Positions 12,801 through 22,842 of a stretch of 64,000 bases of DNA are shown here, one piece after another. The translations under genes were made by a program, and so were the position numbers. The stretch's first letter is position 1; every line of letters starts with the position of its first letter. The stretch lies in assembly GCA_007449985.2 (NCBI GenBank), contig VIIQ02000592.1:62001-126000 (forward strand), read 5' to 3'. Below the pieces are notes generated by a model, which had not been told where the DNA came from, ran no database searches, and was given only the letters and a program-made list of their open reading frames with translations. Source of the stretch: Desmodesmus armatus. Taxonomy: Eukaryota; Chlorophyta; Chlorophyceae; Sphaeropleales; Scenedesmaceae.

Positions 12801-15800
12801 GCTAAGCATGCAATGCAACAGCCAGCATCGCGTAACTGTTACTGTGCCGTTGGACGCAGACATGAATGCCTGGGCAGTCTACTGGCTTCTCAGCTCCAGC
12901 TGTATGTCAGAAGGGTCAGCAGGCAAGTCTTCTGCACCAAGGTGTTGCTACTTATTGTTGTTGTGTGCTGATGTGCGCAGGTCCTGGAAGGCCAAGTGGG
13001 CATTGGAGACAACCTGCCAGCTCAAGGGGCTGCATGGGTGCAGTTTCTGATTGTCGCGCGTCTGGCTGCCACCGTTGGTCACATCTGTGCTGAGGGTTGA
13101 GTTCGTGGGTCAGCCCTGTTGGAAGCAACTGTGTACGCGGCACGCCAGTATGTGGGGTGTGCAGTTGGCAATGTACTATCGGCCGTATGCATATGCATTA
13201 ATAGATAGTTTGTTGTTGTACGTTTGAGTCCTGGAGTACAAGTGGGCTCACAGCATTTCCAAGGTGTGCTTCAAGTGCACTGGCGCCAGGGTGTTTTGTG
13301 GCTGCTGCTTGGTCTACTAAACTGGCTTGTTGGTCAGGCAGTGTGTTTTGAGGTCTGTTGAGAGTGGTGTTCAAGTGAGTGTGTTTTGAGGTCTGTTGAG
13401 AGTGGTGTTCAAGTGCTGGTAATTGTCTGATCAGCAGCGCTGTGGCACAGTGCGGTGCCACATGCATTTCGAGCATGTTGATGGTAGTGGTGCAACAACA
13501 TGAACTGTTGTCTGACTGGCAGCACCATTTGCTCTGCGTGCCTGCAGATAGTAGGCAGCATGATCTTACGGCTCTACTAGGCATCACGCGGCAGCAGCAG
13601 CACCCTGCATGGCCTCCAGTGAGCCCACCAGGACAAAACCCAGGCAGGCACTGGTTTGTTAACTGCAGGTTATCTTGCTGTCCATCACCGGTAACCTGTC
13701 AAGTAGGGAGTCCTGCAGGGATTATCTGCCAGTTTGTGCACAAAACCTGCCCAGTTAAGACTTTAACCAAGATAAGGACATGAATATCCACTTGTACTGG
13801 CGGGTAAACTAAGTAAGATAACCCAGCCTCTTCAGCTGTTTTGCTGGCAGATAAAGTACACCATTGGTTGGTAGGGCACAGCATGCATTTTGTAAAAGTT
13901 GCTTACCATTACTCACCATGCTGACAGCACCAGGAGACCACTACCGCATCCGCCCACGTATGGTACGAAATTTTGCTCAGCTAGTCAAGGTCCAGGGGTG
14001 GCGAGTGGCACTTGCCCCTTGAAGTGTACACACTTGGCTCAGGGCCAGGCAGCCGCCGCTGCTAAGTCAACAACACAGTCTGATGGTGATCCCAGGATCC
14101 CAAGCCTGCAGCCCATGGGTTCAACTATGGCATGCATTGTGCCCACACTGTGGCGTTGCAAAGAGGTCAATAGGGGAACAGGGAAAACATTGGCCAACAT
14201 GCACTATTCCTGTGTCAGCCAACATGCATGCTTTTTCATAAGCATCTGCACGCGGTACGTCGACGATTATGTTGGCAGTACAGTCTAAGACAGTTTCCAT
14301 CGCACGCCTCACCGTAGGGGTTTGCACTCTGGTCTGTCATGATGGCCATCAATGCCTCCCTGTTGCCTGCCAGGGCATCTACCCACTGCTTGGCCTGCAG
14401 TCATACACCACAGCAGGATGGCAGGAGTCAAGCACAAACTACTAACAGTATGACAGTGTGTTCAGCAGGTCCGCTGTGCCACCACACATGTCACCATCAC
14501 GCTGATTCCGACACAGTTCAGAGCATTGAGTTATGCATGATTACATGCACAGGAACCACAATGTGCTGGCGGTCATGTAACAAACATCCTCGGTTACTGG
14601 CTTCAGTAGAAGCACAGGTTCACGGCAGCCCCCGACAAACCTAGCAGCTTAGGCGTTTGGTCTGTTGTGGCCGCTTATATGGCTGGAAGGCACTGCCATG
14701 CCTTGTGACTTTAACAGGGGGCGATGCGTTGACGTCTGAGCACTTTGCACAGCTTTGTAGTTGACAACGACAACAAAGCGCACCTCCTTCAACTGGACCT
14801 CCTTTTGCTTCTCCTCCCCATCCACATCAGCAGCCACAGCAGCAGCCAGCTTGTCAAGGGCTTCTGAATCGAGTAGAAATGAGCAGAAAATAAGGCATCA
14901 CACATGCATGAGCAAAGGCATTATCATGTGACAGAAACCTTTAAAGCTTTGCTTCAAAGGTTTCTTCAAAGCTTTGCTTCAGGACACTTGCAGTGTGCGC
15001 ACACGCGTACACATCAGTCCGCCGGCGGACTCAGAGGCGCCTCTCAGGGCTGTTGCGGCCTGATGCCGCACATGACTGGCAACAAATGCAATGGGCTTCA
15101 AGCCATCGGATGGCTCCTTGATATCTGGATGCCATGCAGCGCAGCGCAACAAAGGGGAAAAACCAAAGCAGAGTCAACGCAGCAAGGGCACATGAGGCCG
15201 TCAGGTCTTGACTTTGGGGTTTGGACGTTGACCCTTAACCCTGAACTGAACTGTCGCTACGAAACCCCATTCTCCAGCTTATCACTGTACGCCTGTTGCA
15301 ATGAACGTCACTGGTTGAATTGAGGCACTCTCTTACATGTACAGCCACACATACAAGCACAACCACGACCCTGCCAGCTGGTGATGCCGCTCTGTCGTGG
15401 TGTTCGACGAAAAATGATCTGTCGTGGTGTTCAACAAACTGTGATGCAGCCGCGACAACGTGATTTGTGTGCTGCACCCATCATTGCTGCAGGGCAAGGG
15501 TGTAAGGGCAAACACACTGTAGCACCCTTTCAAATAATATTGGCGGCCAACTCCAGCCCTACTTGGAACCCATGTAGGGGGCACATGCACCCACCCTTAT
15601 GTCTGGGGTTGGAGTCGTCGTTGTCAGAGTCGTCTCCGTAGTACTCTTCATAACTGCCTGCCTGCTTCACAGCCTCCAGCGCCTGGTGGGTTTTGGGGAA
15701 GAATGCCTTGGTGATGCCCTTGTACAGGCGGCTGGTGTAGCGCCCGTACTCTGTCTTGCCCAGAGTGACCTGCAAGAACACAAGTGTACACACGTGTGTG

Positions 15801-17045
15801 GGTTGGTGGCAGGCAGCAGCATGCTGTGCAGACGTGTCGCAACATTATGTTGCCACTTCTGGGACATTGTCCACATTGGCGGTGGAGGTGGCTGATCTGA
15901 CCCGTGACTGCTATGACAGTGCACAGCGGGAGGAAACAACCGCTACATATGCATTACTTATTTGCCACACAGAGAATAGCTGGGCACTTCCGGACGCCTG
16001 TACGGTCTGATGAAACTGTTTATCTCAACCATTATAACTCAGCAGGCTGCATTTTGTGGCAGTGGAACTTGAAGGTTGCTTCTGCCAGTGGATATGGTCG
16101 TGCATTGTGCTTGCTGGCACTGATGGCCTGCCAACTCCTGCTGATGCACCCCAAACGTTCGTAGCATGAAAAGCCTTCATCTGCAGCGCACCTGCACATG
16201 GTAGGGGTTCTCAATCAGTCCCGCACTGTCCAAGTTGGCCATGGTGACCCAGGGTCCAGTCTCCATGGCACTGGATGCGTTGGCTGCTGTTGCGTCCTTC
16301 CAGCGCTGTAAGCCTGCCGCCTCTTGTGGGGTGAGCTGCCCCCCTGCCTCCTGCCACACATCTGCATAGAAGGTGCCCTGAAGTGACAAGACACCAGCAC
16401 AGGGAACAAAATGCAGGTGGTAAGGTGTGACCACTGTCAGGCCAATCAGGATGAGAGGCTCAGACGCGATAGTGAAAATTCACTATTTTTGTGAAGGTGA
16501 GAGACAGACACGGGATTCTGAGCGCCTAAACCCTCATCCCACCCTGAACCCTGCCAGAGGCCTGAGGCGCTGTGTACCTGGAGAATAAGGCCTCCTCACA
16601 GATGAGGGGCGGGGGAAACAAGTTGGCGTTCCTGATTGGCATGTGCAACGGCATCTGCAACAGCAGATTTAAATTGCATTGACCCCTTCCTTTCACTTTC
16701 TGATCTCGCAACTGCAGCACTGCAGGGCTAGCTCTGCACTGGAGGCTCAGCCAGCAACTGCTGGGCCTTGGCTCACAAAGCTCTACACCCGGAGCCCACC
16801 CCACTGGTAACACCAAGCGAGAAAACTCCACCACACGCCCATTTATGTTGCAGTTGTGTCAAGTACACGTCATCAAAACATTTTGACCCACCATGGCCAT
16901 GCCAGCAGCACGTGAGATGACAGGCCGCTCTGTGGGGTCACGCGGAGCGATGAACTCGTTTGATAACAGCCTCATGTGCAGTTCCCCCCTGTCAACATAG
17001 GAAGAGCTCTCGGTTGGAGGCCTCTTAGGCATATTGGGGTTGAGC
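9844..17045 (-). CDS. Gene B: paralogue of gene A, inverted, 5' end not found
   Basis: Minus-strand exons: 17045-16892, 16377-16192, 15769-15595, 14863-14784, 14394-14313 and 9992-9844 (stop TGA). Phases match gene A throughout, and two exons have identical length (80 and 82 nt). Shared words include LNP(N/K)MPKRP, FYADVWQEAGGQLT, GRYTSRLYKGITKAFFPKT, LAAAVAADV, MAIMTDQSANPYG and the acidic tail ending MDFAAMFGVGP. About 275 residues are visible. Exons matching the first four of gene A are not found between 17046 and 18679. The gene may therefore be 5'-truncated, or those exons may have diverged. The last intron is 4320 nt, against 394 nt in gene A, because of an inserted element. Transcription cannot be judged from sequence. 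Confidence 0.68.
11203..11790 (-). pseudogene. Degenerate minus-strand coding remnant inside the element
   Basis: Overlapping frames give protein-like stretches such as RDRHKAIHWLEPSFVNADCR and MTPGRTYDVHLTLCGVIREA, joined only by frame changes near 11500-11540. The order and spacing suggest one decayed coding region. I cannot name the family; a transposon-borne gene is the simplest reading because it lies between the element's inverted repeats. Confidence 0.25.
11897..12565 (-). other. Ala/Ser-rich open frame of uncertain status
   Basis: A 222-codon frame stays open through an alanine-rich stretch. The plus strand of the same DNA is also open and alanine-rich, as expected of GCN-repeat DNA. 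No domain is visible. It is listed because of its length inside the mobile element, not because coding is shown. Confidence 0.15.
12682..13100 (+). CDS. Two-exon plus-strand gene fragment inside the element
   Basis: Exons 12682-12796 and 12981-13100 join in frame across a GTGAGC...GCGCAG intron. They read ...AGRPVETEEEEAARLLRQ..., then VLEGQVGIGDNLPAQGAAWV, and end HICAEG-stop. The upstream exon is not resolved; a candidate donor lies at about 12453 but its frame does not fit. The fragment lies antisense in the gene B intron. It may be a nested small gene or a host fragment captured by the transposon. No family recognised. Confidence 0.35.
13341..13415. repeat. Two tandem copies of a 38-bp unit
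   Basis: GTGTGTTTTGAGGTCTGTTG followed by AGAGTGGTGTTCAAGTG occurs at 13341 and again at 13379, almost unchanged. It lies inside the 3.87-kb element. Confidence 0.85.
15393..15440. repeat. Short tandem duplication in a gene B intron
   Basis: CTGTCGTGGTGTTCGACGAA and CTGTCGTGGTGTTCAACAAA occur back to back, separated by a short AT-rich link. Confidence 0.7.
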
Positions 17046-18679
17046 CTGCAGCAAACACGCAGGATAAGCACCCGTGCAGACTTCACTCAGCGCTGAGGCT
17101 AGCTTGAGGCACAACGGGTGTGGTGCAAGATAAGCAACAATGCGGCAGTGCCGTGGGTGGTGTAGCATGCCTGGCATGTGTCAGTTCCTACTTGTGAAGC
17201 AAATAGACAGCAAACTAGCACAGGCTGCGCTCAGTCCCCAGCTTAGCCAAGCCTAATTAGGCTTGGCAGGACCTGCAGGACAAGGACCAAGCTGGGCCGG
17301 CACAGCGAACCGGCTGGTTCGCAGCCGCCCTTGTGAGCACAGGCTAATTAGGCTTGGCAGGACCCGACGTCGTAAGCGGCTGCACACAGAGTGCATGCGC
17401 CTTACCGTGCTGCGTGCGACGTGCGTGCTGCCTTGTGGTATGCTCCGCAGTAGCTTCCGTCAGACTTGTGCAAGTATGTCGACCTAATTGGTCAGATAAT
17501 GTGCCAACAAGCCAAAATGGTCCTTGTCATTGTCGCCCAAAAAGATTCGGGTTTGGATTCCTTGGACTCTTGCAACGAGTACGGTTGTGTTGTGGTAAGG
17601 TCGCAGAGGCTGAAGCTGCTGTGTCTGCCAACGAAAATAAGTAGTAATGCATTAGTGATGCATATGCATGTGCAGTTGAAGCTAGACGAGCTTCGGGGGC
17701 CCCAAACCCTTGGCTCACTGTGACATGAAGGTGTCTGGCCAGTTGCTGCCCTTCTGCTGGGCTGGATGTTGCATCAAAGCTCCACTGTGATCATCAGTGC
17801 TGGTTCATGCGGGCTGTTCCTCCTGCTGGGCTGGGCTGCTGTCAACAACACTCTGTCTGGGCTGATGCTGATACAACACTAGAGTACTCTGCCTGCAAAA
17901 GCACAAGGAATGTACCTGCAGAACAGAGTACGGTTGTGTTGTGACAAAAGAAATTTGGAAACGTTGCAGTGGCCTGGTGATCAGGGTAGCGTTTAGGAAC
18001 CCGGTACACCCTGTTCCTTTGTGTCACAGGTGCGGTCCCCCCCCCCCCCCCCCGGGCTGGTTTGCTCCCAACTCCCCCCCCCCCTCCTTCAGCACGTTTT
18101 CCCTGCAGAAGTTGCCAGAGCAGGCCAGATCTCAGCTGCCCCCTCCCCTGGAGCTGCCTCCAAACTGTTGCTGCTTGTTGCTTTACCCCCCCCCCCCCCA
18201 GGGTGTACCAAGGCAACCCAGGCAATTGCAACAGCACCACTATGATCTGTCCGGGAACCCCGTGCTCGACACATGACAAGCCTGCTCAGACAGTGACGTC
18301 CACAAAATCCCCAAGCCCTGGTGCCCTTCACAACTGTTACACAAAAAAGGAGCACATGTGGCACGCGCACCAACGCACCCACTCAACACACCAGTCTGCC
18401 TAGTTGGACAGCAGCCCTTCCAAACCACCACCACCACTGCTGCTGCTGCCGCTGCTGCTATCACCACTGCCCCCCTCAGCCTCCTCAAGATCCTGCAGCA
18501 CAGCATGAAATACGTAACACACTCCGCTGTTGATCGCGAACACTCCACATGACACAAGTCACCCCCTGCTCCCCCGCCTGCAGTCTGTGCTGTTGTACAC
18601 AGCTGGCCGCCTTGAGGCGAAGTACCAGCCTATTGGTGCCCCAAAGCTGAATGCACCAAGCATCAACAGCCTGTGTACA
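17046..18679. other. Repeat-rich region upstream of gene B and downstream of NFU
   Basis: The expected N-terminal exons of gene B are not visible here. Repeats are: a perfect 20-bp palindrome CCAAGCCTAATTAGGCTTGG (17247-17266); a partial second copy, TAATTAGGCTTGGCAGGACC, near 17345; and an 18-bp direct repeat GAGTACGGTTGTGTTGTG at 17577-17594 and 17926-17943. Long C runs lie near 18040-18055, 18076-18086 and 18187-18199. A minus-strand TGTAA at 18337-18341 could serve the NFU transcript. Confidence 0.5.
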
Positions 18680-21600
18680 TCACTGCTGCTGTGTTGCTGC
18701 CAGCTGCTGCTCCAGTGTGTCAAAGGCCTTGAGTGCCTCCTCCTCGCCCTCATCAGGGGGGGCCTGGAGGGAGGGGAGGAGGGACCGGCACACAGGCAGC
18801 ACACACCTTGGCTGACTAAGCTGCACTGACACCTGGACCTAAACACTAGACTAAGCCAAGTACTAAGTCCCCAGCACCCCTGTCTGAACATAGTGCCTGC
18901 CATGTCAGCAGCTGAGTAGAGTCCAATGTTGTTTAATGCTTGCAACTTCCAGACCACCGTGCTAAGCCTGCAACTTTCAGACCACCATGCTCCACAGCAA
19001 CTAACAGCCAGCAACCAACTGCCTCAACAACATACCCCAACCACCCCTGCAGCTAAACTGGTGTTCCTGAACCCCCCCCCCCTCTCCTCACCTGCACCAC
19101 CTCCTTGACCTCCGGGATGTAGTGCATGAGCATGTTCTCTATGCCACTCTTCAGGGTGACAGAGGACGAGGGACAGCCACTGCAGGCACCCTGCAATACA
19201 ACGAAGTGGAGCGAAGCGTATGCACAACAGGGTGTACAGCAGTGAAACAGCTGCCGACCTGGCCTGCTACAGGCACCCATTTGGTGCCACAGTGTATGCG
19301 TGTGTGTGCAGCCACATCCAGCTGTGCTTACCAGATCACTTGAGCTATCATACACATGATGTGTACATGCTGTCGATGCTTGCATGTGCTCACTGCTAAC
19401 AGTACAGTTCCCCACCTCGCAGGGGCAACTCCCCCAACCTTGCCCTACATATCCCAACATGTTGGTCACCGCAAGCAGACTCATGCATGGCCACAACACT
19501 GGCCCAGCAGTGGCAGGTACTTTCCAGCAGGTTGCATGATCATCATTTTCAGTGAAAAGCACTACATTCTTGATGCTCAGCTTGGAGAAATCAACACCCA
19601 CACCATGTGTTGTCCACCAGGCTGCTCACCATCATCTTGAGTGTGACTGTGCCGCTGTCTGGGTCGAAGCCCTTGTACACAATGTCACCGCCATCCTCCT
19701 GCACGGCAGGCCTGATGCGAGTCTCTAGCAGCTCCTTGATCATGGCAACAACCTGGTGGCACAACGGCGGCAGCATTTCGAAATTACAACAGGAGACGAC
19801 ATGATGAAATCACAACAGGCGACAAGGGGAAGAGTGGACAGAGGGAGATGGTGCAGAGGGAGATGAAACGCTGGGCGCTGCCGGGGGGGGGGGGTGCTGC
19901 GGGTGTGCATCCGCTCCCAACAACGCGAAACAAGGCTGGAGCAGGCCTGATGCGCGTCTCCAGCAGCTCTTTGATCATGGCTACAACCTGGGGCACACCA
20001 GCAAGCACAACAGGCGGCAACATGTTGGTGCTCATGAAAGGCGACGAGGGGGACAGAGGGAAGGTTTGCACCTAGAGGGAGGTGGTGCAGAGGGGACAGA
20101 GACATGCTGGGCGCTGTGGGGGCTGTGCAAATTGTGCTGCGGGTGTGCATGTGCTCTCACCCTATGCAGCAAGCCCCATACCACCTGTCCTGCACTCCCA
20201 CCCCCCAAACTGCACTGCACCCCTCACATCGTCATCGTCCTCGTGTATGGCTGTGTCTGAAGCCGCCAACGCCTCCTTGTCAGTGAACCGCACTGCTGCC
20301 AATCACAGCCCAGTGCGATACCGTGCTCTCCAAACAGCAACCCCCATGATATGGTGCTGCTGAACAGGCGCCACCTCCCAACCCCCCTGCCTAGGCCCCC
20401 TACCCTCCCCACCCCCTTGCACTGGCACCCCCCCCCCAAAAAAGCAAGCCCCCCTAAAATGCACCCCCACCTCATCATCATCCTCAAGTATTGCTGTGTC
20501 GGATGCCGCAAGTGCCTCTTTGATTTTGGATTGCACTCCTCTATAGTCCAAGTCCATGCAATACCTTGGTCCAACCACCCAACTGCAGACCTCATCCACC
20601 CCTCCCGCCCCCCAAAATCCACCCGATGGGGGCTGGCAGCCCATCCCCCCCCCCTCCAAATGCGGTCTCCACCCCCCCCCCCCCCTTCTGACACACCTCA
20701 TCATCGTCCTCATGTATGGCTGTATCAGATGCTGCCAGTGCCTCCTTATCAGTGAACAGTGGCTCTCCGCTGCTGAAGTGGTCCATGATGGCTGCAAAGA
20801 TATCCGGCTTCATCACTGCCCACACATAGTCATCAGACTTTGTCACAGTCACAAAGTCACTGCCGAAGAACACACCTGGGGCAACAACATCCAAACAGAG
20901 GCTGTCAGCTTGCTGAAAGCAGGTCTCGCCGCCCTCCCAAGCTGGGTTGCGAATGTGCCTACAATGGGCTAGTGTGTCACAGTTAGAGGCCAGCGAGGGT
21001 GTATTGTCAGAGTCTGTCACAGAGAGCTGTGGGCAGCCACCACCAGCCCTCCCAACCACCCGTATCTGAACCTTTTGACATGTTCCCTTTACCAGTGACT
21101 GCATGGGCAGTTGCATGACGACCACAAAATCCCCCCATGGCCTTGGAGTAGCAACTGCCAGCCCCCCCCCCCCCCTCCCACCTGTGACACCATCCACCAG
21201 GAACAGCTTCTTGGCCAGTGGGGACACCATGGCTGCACGCGCATTGGAGAAGTCATAGCTCCCATTCTGCACACAGAACATAACACACGGGCAGATGCAC
21301 ATGCTTGTCACCAACATTTGCGCCACAGCACCAAGCACACACTCCACACAACTTCAAGGTGGTCGTTGGGCAGCACCCACCCTCCCAACCCACAAGCTGA
21401 TCCCAGCTGCTTGGAGGCCCATCCGTGTGGGTGCCCACAATTGCTGCAGCGCCACCTGCACATCACCCCACCCCAAATCACTGGAAACTTCCTTGCACTG
21501 AATACACGCCTCCAAGCGTGGCACCACCCTCTGCCTCTCCCGCTGCATCAAATAGTGCAGTACCCTGCATACTTCGTGCACTGCCAGCCATCCAATGAGC

Positions 21601-21793
21601 CAGCCAGCCGGCTAGCCTACCACCCGCCCAGCCAGTAAGTCATTGATCAAATCAGTCAGCCAGATAGCCAGGCAGCCTGTCAAGCTGCTGCTGCTCCTGC
21701 TCACCTCCATGACAGCCTTTCCAGGCAGGAATATCAAGCTCTGCGGGTTGGGTGTGGGCTGCGTCTGAATGAACATGCTGCGGCGCTGACCTC
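18680..21793 (-). CDS. NFU-type iron-sulfur cluster scaffold protein (mitochondrial type)
   Basis: Minus-strand exons: 21793-21705, 21266-21182, 20875-20697, 19752-19630, 19190-19092 and 18763-18680 (stop TGA), about 220 residues plus an unresolved N-terminal exon. The Nfu_N-like start reads [20 protein letters not shown], then [20 protein letters not shown] and [10 protein letters not shown]. The NifU C-terminal domain follows: [20 protein letters not shown] and the cluster-ligand motif GACSGCPSS (CxxC). The protein ends in a Gln-rich tail. In plants the NFU4/NFU5 group of this architecture acts in mitochondria, transferring Fe-S clusters to recipients such as lipoyl synthase. The transit peptide is expected upstream of 21793. 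The introns contain extra copies of its own exon sequence. It is divergent from the HERP-like gene. Confidence 0.9.
19930..20120 (-). pseudogene. Truncated duplicate of the NFU-domain exon
   Basis: Inside the intron between 20697 and 19752, the minus strand again reads AG then [15 protein letters not shown], but after that departs into unrelated codons. The flanking intron is duplicated too: the GACAGAGGGA...GGTGCAGAGGG...GCTGGGCGCTG order seen at 19841-19890 recurs at about 20051-20115. The unit is therefore a roughly 235-bp tandem duplication with a broken exon. Confidence 0.75.
20227..20519 (-). pseudogene. Two extra copies of the [18 protein letters not shown] exon end
   Basis: Besides the real exon end at 20744-20697, near-identical codons recur at 20519-20462 ([16 protein letters not shown]) and 20276-20227 ([16 protein letters not shown]). 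Each is followed by a GTG-type donor. The lower copy also retains the FTDK codons before it. Spacing is about 225-245 bp. They may be cryptic exons or simply tandem-duplication debris. Confidence 0.75.
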
Positions 21794-22842
21794 CTGGGTG
21801 AGCATACAGTGGGAAGAACGAGGGAGGAGAGGGGGGGTGAAGGGCACAGGGCGGGTACAAGGCAAGGGCGGGTACAAGGTCTTGTAAGGCAAGAGCCACA
21901 CCACCCATGCTGAAGCAGTATGCATTTGACCGGCTTGACAACATGTAGGGTGCCAATGTATGGGTCGCGAGAGGTAGACCCTGCATAGTTCATGCGCTGG
22001 TCTGTGGCAGGCTTGTGGTGAGGTGCGAACAACACTGAGACAGTCGCTCCTTGGTGCATGCAGACTGCACAGTACTGCAGTGTTTGCTCTGCACTCATGC
22101 CCTTGCCGGTGATGAGAGCATTGCATTCGTGTGATGTGCTGCTGCTGCTGCTGCTGCGCACCATGTTGCAGGCTGGCCAGTGTCAAAGAGGAGGGTTGGT
22201 GCAGCTGCAGGTGTTGATGATGTGGCACCTGCTGCCATAATAACTGCCGGCTGCTGCTGCTGTGCTGACAGGCATCAGTGGGGGGTACATTCCAGGCCAG
22301 GTGCGTGACCTGCATGGGGGGTTGTGTCATGTTAGTACTCGCTGTCTAGTGATGGATGTGGGTGCAGATCATTGTACCACTTTGCTCACTGTGGACAGGC
22401 ATCTCGTCTGGGCTGCTACTTCTGGCGCATTGCAACGACTGTGACTGATGAAAGACACCAGAAGACGCCTGAGTGCCATGTTCTGGTGTGTTGATAGAGA
22501 GGGGGTACACAGGGTAGGTGGCAGTGTGGGTGGGTCTGTCTGTCACTGCTGCTTAGTGAGCAGAGGTTGGGGTGGAGTGACAGTGGTGCAAGCAATCAGA
22601 GCAGCAGTACGTTAGTGCTGGCTTCTCCCCATGTTTGCAGAACCCTGGGGGACCGACACTCGCAGCTTGGGGTTTGGGTCCAAGGTGGGGGTTACACTGT
22701 TGCCACTAGGCTCCGTCAAGTCAGGACGCTCTGAGTTGACGACAGCAAGACCCTCCTGGTGCACACGAGTCCGGAACCATCTCAGCTCTTGCAAGCGTTC
22801 TCCGCAGACTGCCACCTAGCGCCCAAGCGCGATCAAGTGCGC
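21794..22842. promoter_or_regulatory. Divergent upstream region of NFU and the HERP-like gene
   Basis: This 1-kb interval separates the oppositely transcribed genes. It should hold the missing NFU first exon (transit peptide) on the minus strand. Candidate ATGs near 22163 and 22241 are followed by Ser/Ala/Gln-rich codons, but none joins the 21793 acceptor clearly. The part adjacent to 22843 is the HERP-like 5' leader. No TATA element is convincing. Confidence 0.4.

Larger units (their letters stand above)
10007..13876. mobile_element. 3.87-kb inverted-repeat element in the last intron of gene B
   Basis: The left end starts CCCTACCAACCAA and continues as GGGGTACTTAA. The right end on the minus strand starts with the same 13 bases and continues as GGTGTACTTTA, giving 22 of 25 matches over the first 25 bases. 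Both ends abut CAC (10004-10006 and 13877-13879), a possible 3-bp target duplication as in CACTA or PIF/Harbinger groups. GATAAACTG/GTAAACTG words cluster just inside the left end (10047-10057, 10108-10117, 10134-10144, then variants near 10156 and 10193). Similar GATAA/GTTTACC words lie inside the right end. No intact transposase is readable; the interior holds decayed minus-strand frames and one small plus-strand exon pair. Confidence 0.65.

Noticed and set aside
18040..18199. Long C and G runs as regulatory G-quadruplex sites
   Set aside because: Homopolymer runs are scattered across introns and spacers (also 1276, 2836, 20640-20690, 26453). Nothing ties them to a gene feature.
20592..21347. 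251-codon minus frame reading straight through NFU exons and introns
   Set aside because: It includes GTGGGAGG and GTGTGT donors and poly-Gly intron sequence. The spliced model restores the conserved NFU order.
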